From SFWF01 sp045638145 (GTDB lineage Bacteria; Bacillota; Clostridia; Oscillospirales; Acutalibacteraceae), in contig JAZUAU010000019.1 in assembly GCA_045638145.1 (NCBI GenBank), forward strand, positions 1-64,000: a stretch of 64,000 nt of DNA. The letters are read 5' to 3'. Every line of letters begins with the position of its first letter. The stretch's first letter is position 1. The translations under genes and the position numbers were made by a program. Of this stretch, positions 1-6,000 are shown piece by piece. Under the pieces are notes generated by a model, which ran no database searches, was not told the origin of the DNA, and was given only the letters and a program-made list of their open reading frames with translations.

Positions 1-1049
1 ACGTGGGCTTCCACGATCTGCGCCACAGCTTCCGCACGATGGCACTGGAAAACGGAATGGACGTCAAAACCTTGTCGGCAACGATAGGTCACGTCTCGGC
101 GGCGACCACGCTTGATATCTATAGCCATATCAGCGACACGATGCAGGTGCTGACCAAGGACGAGCTGCAGCGATTCCTCGCCCAGGCCAAAGAGGACGGA
201 TACTATGAACTGTTCCTCTTAGAACTCGGTACAGGGATGCGCCGAGGGGAACTGATGGGACTGCAATGGGACGACCTCAACTTCCGCACGGGCGAGCTAC
301 ACATCGTCCGCCAGGCGTGTGCGGTGAACGGCAAAATTGAGATATCCATACCAAAAACAAAAAGCTCTATCCGCACGGTGGTACTGCCGCCGTCGCTGGT
401 GGAGGTACTGAGAAAGTATAAGGAAACGGTGAATTCTTGGTGGATGTTCCCGTCACCGCAAAATCCCGACGTGCCGAGGTATCCCACGTCTGTTGGTGAT
501 ATCCTGTCGATACTCCTCAAACGGGCGGGATGCAAGCACGTGCGGTTTCACGATCTGCGCCACACCTTCGCTACGATGGCACTGCAAAACGGAATGGACG
601 TCAAAACCTTGTCGGCAACGATAGGCCATGTGTCAGGGGCAACGACACTTGATATTTACAGCCACATGACCGCCACCATGCAGATGCAGGCGGCGGTAAG
701 CATTGACCGCAAAATCGGCGGCACAAACGCGCAGATGCCTGCGGTAGAGGAAACGCCCGAGGAGACGGCGAAACCGCCCGTAAACGCCCCGTGTGCGCCC
801 ACAGAGCCCCATCCCGAGCCCACCCCCAGAAAAATACGGAAAAGCGGTACGGGATGCCTGTATCAGATAAATGATAATCTCTGGGAAGGAAGCTTTTATC
901 CGCGCCTGCCAAACGGCAAGCGGAAGAAGTTCAACGTCTACGCCGAAACCCGTGAACAGTGCGAAGCCAAGCTCGCCGAAATGATCGCCGAAAAGAAAGC
1001 GGAGATCGCCGCCGAGAAAGAACGGCTCAAAGCGGAACAATCGGAATAA
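1..1049 (+). CDS. Tyrosine recombinase/integrase with tandem catalytic domains (5' partial)
   Basis: This is a site-specific tyrosine recombinase, probably the integrase of the mobile element ending near 3.35 kb. The frame is open through the left edge, so the apparent GTG start at base 3 is not a real start. Numbering from that GTG, residues 1-48 are the tail of one catalytic domain (HDLRH box, GHVS, nucleophile Tyr40). They are fused in frame to a full second catalytic domain at about 49-225 with Arg80, the KTK beta-hairpin lysine, His183-x-x-Arg186, His209 and Tyr219. A Pro/Glu-rich linker follows, then a C-terminal segment at about 283-345 that resembles the arm-DNA-binding domain usually found at integrase N-termini. 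The two catalytic tails are near-identical DNA repeats offset by 537 bp. The second domain has all the residues needed for activity. The domain order is unusual, although C-terminal extensions of this kind may exist in related clostridial integrases. Confidence 0.85.
   Translation, partial: VGFHDLRHSFRTMALENGMDVKTLSATIGHVSAATTLDIYSHISDTMQVLTKDELQRFLAQAKEDGYYELFLLELGTGMRRGELMGLQWDDLNFRTGELHIVRQACAVNGKIEISIPKTKSSIRTVVLPPSLVEVLRKYKETVNSWWMFPSPQNPDVPRYPTSVGDILSILLKRAGCKHVRFHDLRHTFATMALQNGMDVKTLSATIGHVSGATTLDIYSHMTATMQMQAAVSIDRKIGGTNAQMPAVEETPEETAKPPVNAPCAPTEPHPEPTPRKIRKSGTGCLYQINDNLWEGSFYPRLPNGKRKKFNVYAETREQCEAKLAEMIAEKKAEIAAEKERLKAEQSE
12..150 (+). repeat. Direct repeat copy 1 within integrase
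   Basis: This stretch encodes the HDLRH-to-IYSH part of the first catalytic domain. It is nearly identical, base for base in its central part, to 549-687. The offset of 537 bp is exactly 179 codons, which keeps the fusion in frame. Confidence 0.8.
549..687 (+). repeat. Direct repeat copy 2 within integrase
   Basis: This is the second copy of the catalytic-tail repeat, matching 12-150. Recombination between such copies could delete or duplicate one catalytic domain without shifting the frame. Confidence 0.8.
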
Positions 1050-1057
1050 AACGCATA

Positions 1058-1088
1058 CGGCGGTAAGGAACAAAAATCCTTACCGCCG
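1058..1088. terminator. Bidirectional hairpin between integrase and transporter
   Basis: There is a perfect 12-bp inverted repeat (CGGCGGTAAGGA at 1058-1069 and its complement at 1077-1088) with a 7-nt A-rich loop. It sits between two convergent genes. T-rich sequence follows it on both strands (ATCTTTTA on plus, GTTTTATT on minus), so it probably ends both transcripts. Confidence 0.8.
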
Positions 1089-1095
1089 AGATCTT

Positions 1096-1953
1096 TTACA
1101 TATTCTTTTTTAATTCGCTATACATAGCACCGCCGATGATAAGCACTGCACCTATAATCTGCAGCGGTAGCATTATTTCTTTTAAGAAAACTACCGAAAA
1201 CAGTACCGCCGAAAGTGGCTCTAAATATCCGCAGATAGCCACCGTCTGCACTTTTAGTTTACCAATTGACGAAAAGTAAAAATAGCAGCCGATACCCGTA
1301 TTCAGCAGACCGAGTATAAAGATCGGCAATATGCTTGAGGGTGCGATCTGCATAGCGTAGCCTTGCTTTAAGCCCACAAATACTGCCACCATTAAAAACG
1401 CAATAGTAAGCTGCAAAGTGGAATTCTCAAGTCCAACAATATCCTTTGCTTTTTTGTTGCAGATAACCATAAAGGCATACATTACAGCAGAGAGCAAACC
1501 GCAGGCAATGCCGAACAGATCACCCTTGCCGTCAAAGGCATTTCCGTTTATCAACACCACGCCGACAACTACAGCAAGAAAACCAAGCACTTTATTTACT
1601 GTAAGCCGTTCCTTGAACAGCAAAGGCGATAAAGCCATTACGATAACAGGACCGCAGTAATATAAAAGAGAGGCAATACTGACTCCGATCCGAGTGTATG
1701 CTTCGTATAGGAACATCCAACTTGTTCCCATAGCTATGCCCGATACCGCAAGGAATAAAAATTGCTTTTTGTGTTTATAAAAAGTTAGTTTTCCACCGCT
1801 GATAAAGAAAATAGCAATCAGCAGGATACTGCCTATTAGAGTGCGAAGCAGTACAATGTTCTGACTGCTTAAATCAATAAAACTCGCAACAATGCCATTT
1901 GAGCCAAACAGTAGCAAAGCGAATATGTATTTGAAAAATGCCTTATTATTCAT
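1096..1953 (-). CDS. EamA/DMT-family transporter
   Basis: This is a 285-residue integral membrane protein of the drug/metabolite transporter superfamily (EamA, RhaT-like), with about ten hydrophobic helices arranged as two five-helix halves. The first half has the LYYCGP and KERLT region typical of EamA. The second has CGYLEPLSAVLFSVVFLKE, the classic EamA signature near helix 9. The substrate cannot be read from sequence. I chose the ATG at 1953 because an AAGAGGT ribosome site lies just upstream. A longer frame to 2004 lacks such a site. It is transcribed away from the LysR gene at 2060, which suggests control by that regulator. Confidence 0.88.
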   Translation of the reverse strand: MNNKAFFKYIFALLLFGSNGIVASFIDLSSQNIVLLRTLIGSILLIAIFFISGGKLTFYKHKKQFLFLAVSGIAMGTSWMFLYEAYTRIGVSIASLLYYCGPVIVMALSPLLFKERLTVNKVLGFLAVVVGVVLINGNAFDGKGDLFGIACGLLSAVMYAFMVICNKKAKDIVGLENSTLQLTIAFLMVAVFVGLKQGYAMQIAPSSILPIFILGLLNTGIGCYFYFSSIGKLKVQTVAICGYLEPLSAVLFSVVFLKEIMLPLQIIGAVLIIGGAMYSELKKNM

Positions 1954-2059
1954 ACGATACCTCTTGTATTTGAACTTAAAATAGTATATCATAATATCAA
2001 GCATAACAAAAGCGAATGTTTGTAATGTTAAAAATCACAATTCGGAATAGGTTCTCTTT

Positions 2060-2926
2060 ATGGATATGAATTTGCAAAAATATCTCTCGTTTGTAAAAAC
2101 GGTGGAATACGGCAGCTTTACAAAAGCGGCGGAGATATTAAACTACACACAATCGGGCATCAGCAGAATGATAGCAGATCTTGAAAAAGAATGGGGTGTA
2201 ACGCTTCTTGAACGAAGCAAGTACGGTGTTAAGCCTACAAGTGACGGAATAAAGTTGTTACCATACGCACAAAACCTCTGTGCCGATTTTGATAAGCTGA
2301 AAATGCAGGTGGATGAACTGAATGGTCTGCAATCGGGATTTATCCGCATTGGTACATTTTCAAGCGTAGCAACCCATTGGTTGCCGAACATTATAAAAGA
2401 ATTTCAAAAGGACTACCCCAACATCGACTATGAACTTCTGCTCGGTGACTATACCGAGATTGAAGAATGGATACATACGGGCAGAGTAGATTGCGGTTTT
2501 TTGAGATTGCCGACACACTCTGATTTTGAAACTATCTTTTTAGAGAAAGATAAGCTGATGGCGATTATCCCCGAAGATCATCCACTAAAGGACAGAGAAA
2601 AGTTTCCCGTAACTGCTCTTTGTGACGAGCCGTTTATGCTTCTTGAAAAAGGTGCAAAGGCAGAAATTTCGGAAATCTTTGAACGCAACAATTTAACCCC
2701 CAATGTGAAATTTACCACTTGGGATGACTATGCTGTAATGTCTATGGTGGAAAGCGGACTTGGCATTGCGATACTTCCCGAACTGATCTTAAAGCGTGTA
2801 CCGTACAAAATTATAGCCAAAGAACTTGATGTTCCGGCATATCGCAATATCGGACTTGCTTTGAGAGATAAGAAAACCGCCTCGCTTGCGGTGAAACGGT
2901 TTATAGACTATTTGCAGTATAGATAA
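2060..2926 (+). CDS. LysR-family transcriptional regulator
   Basis: This 288-residue protein has an N-terminal winged helix-turn-helix (residues about 3-62, with FTKAAEILNYTQSGISRMI as recognition region). It is followed by a LysR substrate-binding domain (about 88-285, beginning SGFIRIGTFSSVA). The length is normal for the family. The ribosome site is weak. The 106-bp divergent spacer with the EamA transporter probably contains both promoters and the operator. The likely role is ligand-dependent control of the transporter. The inducer is unknown. Confidence 0.9.
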   Translation: MDMNLQKYLSFVKTVEYGSFTKAAEILNYTQSGISRMIADLEKEWGVTLLERSKYGVKPTSDGIKLLPYAQNLCADFDKLKMQVDELNGLQSGFIRIGTFSSVATHWLPNIIKEFQKDYPNIDYELLLGDYTEIEEWIHTGRVDCGFLRLPTHSDFETIFLEKDKLMAIIPEDHPLKDREKFPVTALCDEPFMLLEKGAKAEISEIFERNNLTPNVKFTTWDDYAVMSMVESGLGIAILPELILKRVPYKIIAKELDVPAYRNIGLALRDKKTASLAVKRFIDYLQYR

Positions 2927-2972
2927 TTAAGCATACTCTCAAAATCTGACCCGCAGTAATCAAAGAAAAAGG

Positions 2973-2988
2973 ATTTTCGTGACGAAAA
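2973..2988. other. Short hairpin downstream of lysR gene
   Basis: TTTTCG and CGAAAA pair across a 3-nt loop in an AT-rich spacer. It may help end lysR transcription, but there is no strong U tract. Confidence 0.3.
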
Positions 2989-2995
2989 ACTGCGC

Positions 2996-3013
2996 GACAA
3001 AACTGTGGTCAAA
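2996..3013 (+). repeat. Direct repeat GACAAA(A)CTGTGGTCAAA, copy 1
   Basis: This 17-18 bp motif recurs at 3224-3240 on the other side of the tRNA-Pro gene, with one extra A in this copy. Its position at the presumed element end suggests an integrase arm-binding site. That role is inference. Confidence 0.55.
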
Positions 3014-3060
3014 AATTCGTAAGTTTTCTGAAAGTGGGGAGAAAACACCTAAATGGTAAT

Positions 3061-3102
3061 AAAAAACGACCTAAAGTGGAGAACAAATCTCTGCTTTAGG
3101 TC
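3061..3102 (-). terminator. Terminator of tRNA-Pro
   Basis: GACCTAAAG at 3068-3076 pairs with CTTTAGGTC at 3094-3102, and the stem continues inwards with GGAGA/TCTCT. Read on the minus strand it is followed by a run of six T (3066-3061). It lies immediately after the tRNA-Pro 3' end. Confidence 0.85.
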
Positions 3103-3109
3103 ATTTTCG

Positions 3110-3185
3110 TGGTCGGAGTGACAGGGTTCGAACCTGCGGCCTCAACATCCCAAATGTCGCGCGCTCCCAACTGCGCCACACCCCG
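3110..3185 (-). tRNA. tRNA-Pro (anticodon UGG)
   Basis: This is a complete 76-nt cloverleaf including an encoded CCA end. The acceptor stem CGGGGTG/CACTCCG has one G-U pair. The D-arm is GCGC...GCGC. The anticodon stem is CGACA/TGTTG with loop TTTGGGA, giving UGG. The T-arm is GCAGG-TTCGAAC-CCTGT. There is no promoter of its own in the 150 bp upstream, so it is probably transcribed from the consensus promoter at 3411-3439 through the truncated tRNA-Pro copy. It lies on the element side of the junction and probably replaces the chromosomal gene that was split. Confidence 0.95.
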
Positions 3186-3223
3186 ATTTTTATTCAATTT
3201 TTCTTCTTTTTGCGTGGAAGTGG

Positions 3224-3240
3224 GACAAACTGTGGTCAAA
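3224..3240 (+). repeat. Direct repeat GACAAACTGTGGTCAAA, copy 2
   Basis: This is the partner of the motif at 2996-3013. It lies about 105 bp from the truncated tRNA anticodon, a plausible distance for an integrase arm site flanking the core. Confidence 0.55.
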
Positions 3241-3343
3241 CCCGATTTTTACGCTTTTTTGAGATTTTGCAAAGTGCCGAAAACCCGCACCGTTAAAGGA
3301 GTTGCGGGACTTTTTCATTTTTGCGACTATAACCGCTAGGCAC

Positions 3344-3383
3344 GCTCCCAAAGCAGGCGCGCTACCAACTGCGCTACACCCGG
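3344..3383 (-). pseudogene. Truncated tRNA-Pro (5' half); probable attachment-site junction
   Basis: Read on the minus strand, this is the 5' half of a tRNA-Pro. It has an acceptor strand CCGGGTG, D-arm GCGC-AGTTGGTA-GCGC, anticodon 5' strand CCTGC, and loop TTTGGGA followed by GC. Homology then stops, with no variable loop, T-arm or 3' acceptor. The break falls in the 3' strand of the anticodon stem, next to the 7-nt loop that many tyrosine integrases use as their crossover core. A consensus promoter sits just upstream. I read it as the native tRNA gene split by integration of the element to the left. The missing 3' half should lie at the element's other end. Confidence 0.8.
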
Positions 3384-3410
3384 ATAAAGCTTTTTTAATT
3401 TTACTTTGTT

Positions 3411-3439
3411 ATTATAGAATAAATTTGCTCATTTGTCAA
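3411..3439 (-). promoter_or_regulatory. Consensus sigma-A promoter of tRNA-Pro
   Basis: On the minus strand TTGACA (3439-3434), a 17-bp spacer and TATAAT (3416-3411) match the consensus at all twelve positions. The start site should fall near 3404, about 20 nt before the truncated tRNA. It likely drives both the tRNA fragment and the complete tRNA-Pro. Confidence 0.9.
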
Positions 3440-3452
3440 TCTATTTGATAGA

Positions 3453-3481
3453 TTGTAATTAAAGATTTATTCGGGTATAAT
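3453..3481 (+). promoter_or_regulatory. Promoter of the MGMT gene
   Basis: TTGTAA (3453-3458), a 17-bp spacer and TATAAT (3476-3481). It is divergent from, and nearly abuts, the tRNA promoter. Confidence 0.7.
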
Positions 3482-3505
3482 AATATTTGAAAGGAGCGGG
3501 GGACT

Positions 3506-3808
3506 ATGTCTGTTTTTAATAGAATATACGAGGTTGTTTGCAGTATCCCAGAGGGACGGGTTGCGACCTACGGCCAGGTGGCTATGCTTGCGGGTAATCC
3601 GAGGTGGGCGCGGGTTGTGGGCTATGCGCTTCACAATAACCCAGCACCGAGAAAAATACCCTGCCACAGGGTTGTTAACCGAGAGGGCAGGGTAGCTAGC
3701 ACCTTTGCTTTTGGCGGTGGTAATACTCAAAGAGAACTGCTTGAGAAGGAAGGTATCATCTTCCGTGCTGACGGAAGTATAGACCTTTCAATTTACGGAT
3801 TGTTCTAA
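3506..3808 (+). CDS. O6-methylguanine-DNA methyltransferase family protein (short form)
   Basis: This 100-residue protein consists only of the C-terminal DNA-binding/alkyl-acceptor domain of the MGMT family. It has VATYGQVAMLAG (helix-turn-helix), ARVVGYAL (arginine-finger region) and IPCHRVV with the acceptor cysteine. The cysteine separates it from alkyltransferase-like proteins, where it is usually Trp. It lacks the N-terminal Ada/Ogt domain, which is common for short bacterial members. The likely role is repair or sensing of O6-alkylguanine. A GAAAGGAG ribosome site precedes the ATG. Its stop overlaps the stop of the convergent carboxypeptidase gene by 3 bp. Confidence 0.85.
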   Translation: MSVFNRIYEVVCSIPEGRVATYGQVAMLAGNPRWARVVGYALHNNPAPRKIPCHRVVNREGRVASTFAFGGGNTQRELLEKEGIIFRADGSIDLSIYGLF

Positions 3809-5139
3809 TCTTCAAGCTCATTCTTTTTAATCGGCTTATACTTTAATTTTCTGCGTTTTTTCTTTGTAAGGTTGAGCCAAATTGTCAGGGCGATAAAGCC
3901 AACCACAACAAGAATAACAAGGGCATAGAAAACCTTCATAATTGTTGAGGTAAAGAAGTTTTTGGATACCGTCTTTGCATCCTCGACAAAAACCTTAAAC
4001 TTACTGCTTTCCACGTGGGTTGCCGCAATAAGATTTATAGTTCCGATTTTTTCTTCGGCATAGTAGATATCTGCCGTGCCGAGTACAGCGCCTTTTTGTA
4101 CGGGAGCATTAATCTCCTCTGCAAAAAGGTTTGTTTTTATTTGAACGGTTGAAAGGTCGGCATCCTTTGGAAGAAGAGATTTCAGTCCACCCTCAAGCAC
4201 TACCGAAACATAGTCGGCATCATTTGAAAGGTTAACCTTTACTTCATCGACTGGGATCGATGGTTCAAGTACCGATTTATACTCGAAATTATTAAAAGCC
4301 CAGCGGAACATGTTTTCGGAATCAATGAAATCATAGCGCTTTCCGTTCTTTGTTTTAGCGTTTAGTACGATTGCCATATAGTTATAAACTCCGTTTGAAG
4401 CGGTGGTTACAAGACATCGTCCCGCCTCGTCGGTAAAGCCAGTTTTGCCGCAGATTGCAGGCTCATAATAAACGTTTGAGTTGGGGTTTATAAGAAGATT
4501 TGAATTTGCAATGGTTCGCTCGCCGTGTATGTTTGTGGCTTCCATTTTATAGGTCGCTTTAGAGGCCATTTCTTTAATAATATCAATCTCAAAAGCATAT
4601 TTCGCAAACACGTATATATCAGCTGCGGTTGTGTAATGCTCGTCGTCGTGAAGACCGACAGGGTTTACAAAATGGGTATCGACAAGTCCCATTTCCTCAG
4701 CCTTTTTATTCATCATATCGACAAAGTTTTCGATAGTGCCGCCAACGTGCTCAGCTATCATATAAGCCGTGTCGCCGTGAGAGGTAATAAGCAGGGAAGC
4801 GAGCGCCTCGCGAGCCTTCATTTTCTCCCCGATATTAAGATTGTAAACCACCGAGCCTGTGCCGAGGATGAGATTATTTGCCGTTTTGGTATAGGTCATA
4901 TAGGTATTATCGAGGTCGTCTATGTTCTCTACCATAACGATAGCCGTCATAAGCTTTGTGATAGAGGCAGGATAGAGCCTTTCGGTATGGTTTTTTGCGT
5001 AAAGAATATCTCCGGTATCAAGACTTATTACCATGGCTGCTTCACAATTAAGCTCATATTCATTAATCTGATATGCCGAAGCAGGAAAGGAAAATGCAAA
5101 AATAAATACTAAAATCAGCGCAATAATCTTTTTTTTCAT
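3805..5139 (-). CDS. D-alanyl-D-alanine carboxypeptidase, DacA/DacF type (peptidase S11)
   Basis: This 444-residue envelope enzyme would trim the terminal D-Ala from peptidoglycan stem peptides. It has a signal peptide (1-22, ending ASA), the SxxK nucleophile motif in YPASITKLM, and KTG in CGKTGFTDEAG. A C-terminal membrane helix (about 402-426) is followed by a Lys/Arg-rich cytoplasmic tail. The usual SxN motif (SGN in PBP5) reads SHG in ITSHGDTAYM, so the motif Asn appears to be missing. A GGAG ribosome site precedes the ATG. It is divergent from the phosphoesterase gene at 5245 across a 105-bp spacer. Activity is likely but the SxN change leaves some doubt. Confidence 0.88.
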   Translation of the reverse strand: MKKKIIALILVFIFAFSFPASAYQINEYELNCEAAMVISLDTGDILYAKNHTERLYPASITKLMTAIVMVENIDDLDNTYMTYTKTANNLILGTGSVVYNLNIGEKMKAREALASLLITSHGDTAYMIAEHVGGTIENFVDMMNKKAEEMGLVDTHFVNPVGLHDDEHYTTAADIYVFAKYAFEIDIIKEMASKATYKMEATNIHGERTIANSNLLINPNSNVYYEPAICGKTGFTDEAGRCLVTTASNGVYNYMAIVLNAKTKNGKRYDFIDSENMFRWAFNNFEYKSVLEPSIPVDEVKVNLSNDADYVSVVLEGGLKSLLPKDADLSTVQIKTNLFAEEINAPVQKGAVLGTADIYYAEEKIGTINLIAATHVESSKFKVFVEDAKTVSKNFFTSTIMKVFYALVILVVVGFIALTIWLNLTKKKRRKLKYKPIKKNELED

Positions 5140-5244
5140 AGCAATCTCCGAAATTTTGTAGTATAATAGTTTTGTTGATAAAATTAGTATACATTATTTC
5201 AGTCTGAAATAAAAGAACTTTTTTAAGAAAAAGGGGGTTTTTGT

Positions 5245-5922
5245 GTGGTATACGTAACGGGCGATATGCACGGCGCCGAAACAAGGCTTTACGATAAGGA
5301 ATGGCGCAAGCTGAAGGCAGGCGATATACTTATCGTTTGCGGCGACTTCGGTTATATCTGGGACGGTGGTAAAAGGGAAGAGGAATATATAAACTATTTT
5401 GGAAGCCGAAAATTTACCGTCTGCTTTGTCGACGGAACTCACGAAAACTTTGACAAGATATATTCCTGTCGCGAAACCTATTGGAAGGGCGGAATGGTCC
5501 ATAGAATAAACGGAAATCTGCTCCACCTTATGCGCGGTCAGGTCTTTAATATTGAGGGGAATAGTATTTTCACATTTGGTGGTGGAGAGTCCGAGGATAA
5601 GGATATCCGTGCCGAGCAGGGACTTTATTGGAAGGAAGAACTTCCAACTCCCGCGGAAATGGCGCTGGGTGCTGAAAATCTCGATGCGGTTGGATGTAAG
5701 GTCGATTACATAATAACTCATGAGCCCCCAAAAAGGGTTAAAAGCACAATGCTTCTGCGTGCGGGAAGAACTGATAGAGTTAATAAACTGAACGGTTATT
5801 TCGAGGAGATTGGACAGGGCTGTGAGTTTAAAAAGTGGTATTTTGGCTCTCTCCACGAGGACCGCGCAGTAACCCCAATTCACACCGCAGTCTATAGCAA
5901 GATAATCCCTCTTGGTAAATAA
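5245..5922 (+). CDS. Calcineurin-like metallophosphoesterase
   Basis: This 225-residue protein starts at GTG behind AAGGGGG. The metal-binding blocks are in order: GDMHG at the N-terminus, GDFGY, DGTHEN (in place of GNHD/E), THEPP and GSLHED (in place of GHxH). These place it in the calcineurin-like two-metal phosphoesterase family. It has no signal peptide, so it is cytoplasmic. The substrate (nucleotide, protein phosphate or nucleic acid) cannot be told. It stands alone, with the next gene having its own promoter. Confidence 0.85.
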   Translation: MVYVTGDMHGAETRLYDKEWRKLKAGDILIVCGDFGYIWDGGKREEEYINYFGSRKFTVCFVDGTHENFDKIYSCRETYWKGGMVHRINGNLLHLMRGQVFNIEGNSIFTFGGGESEDKDIRAEQGLYWKEELPTPAEMALGAENLDAVGCKVDYIITHEPPKRVKSTMLLRAGRTDRVNKLNGYFEEIGQGCEFKKWYFGSLHEDRAVTPIHTAVYSKIIPLGK

Positions 5923-5925
5923 GAA

Positions 5926-5954
5926 TTGCCAAATTGAAAATAATGTGTTATAAT
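5926..5954 (+). promoter_or_regulatory. Promoter of the PASTA pseudokinase gene
   Basis: TTGCCA (5926-5931), 17-bp spacer, TATAAT (5949-5954). It begins inside the last few bases of the phosphoesterase region. Confidence 0.8.
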
Positions 5955-6000
5955 GTATAAGTGCAATCCAAATTTATTCAGATAAAACGGAGGCAACCTT

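Noticed and set aside
3109..3339. 76-codon open frame starting MVGVTGFEPAASTSQ
   Set aside because: It is the antisense of the tRNA-Pro gene plus spacer. This peptide start is a well-known false product of tRNA genes.
4525..5112. 195-codon frame antisense to the carboxypeptidase
   Set aside because: The opposite strand encodes a protein with clear family motifs. The antisense frame has no recognisable domain or ribosome site.
5194..5883. 229-codon frame antisense to the metallophosphoesterase
   Set aside because: It is a shadow of a gene with all metal-binding motifs in order on the plus strand.
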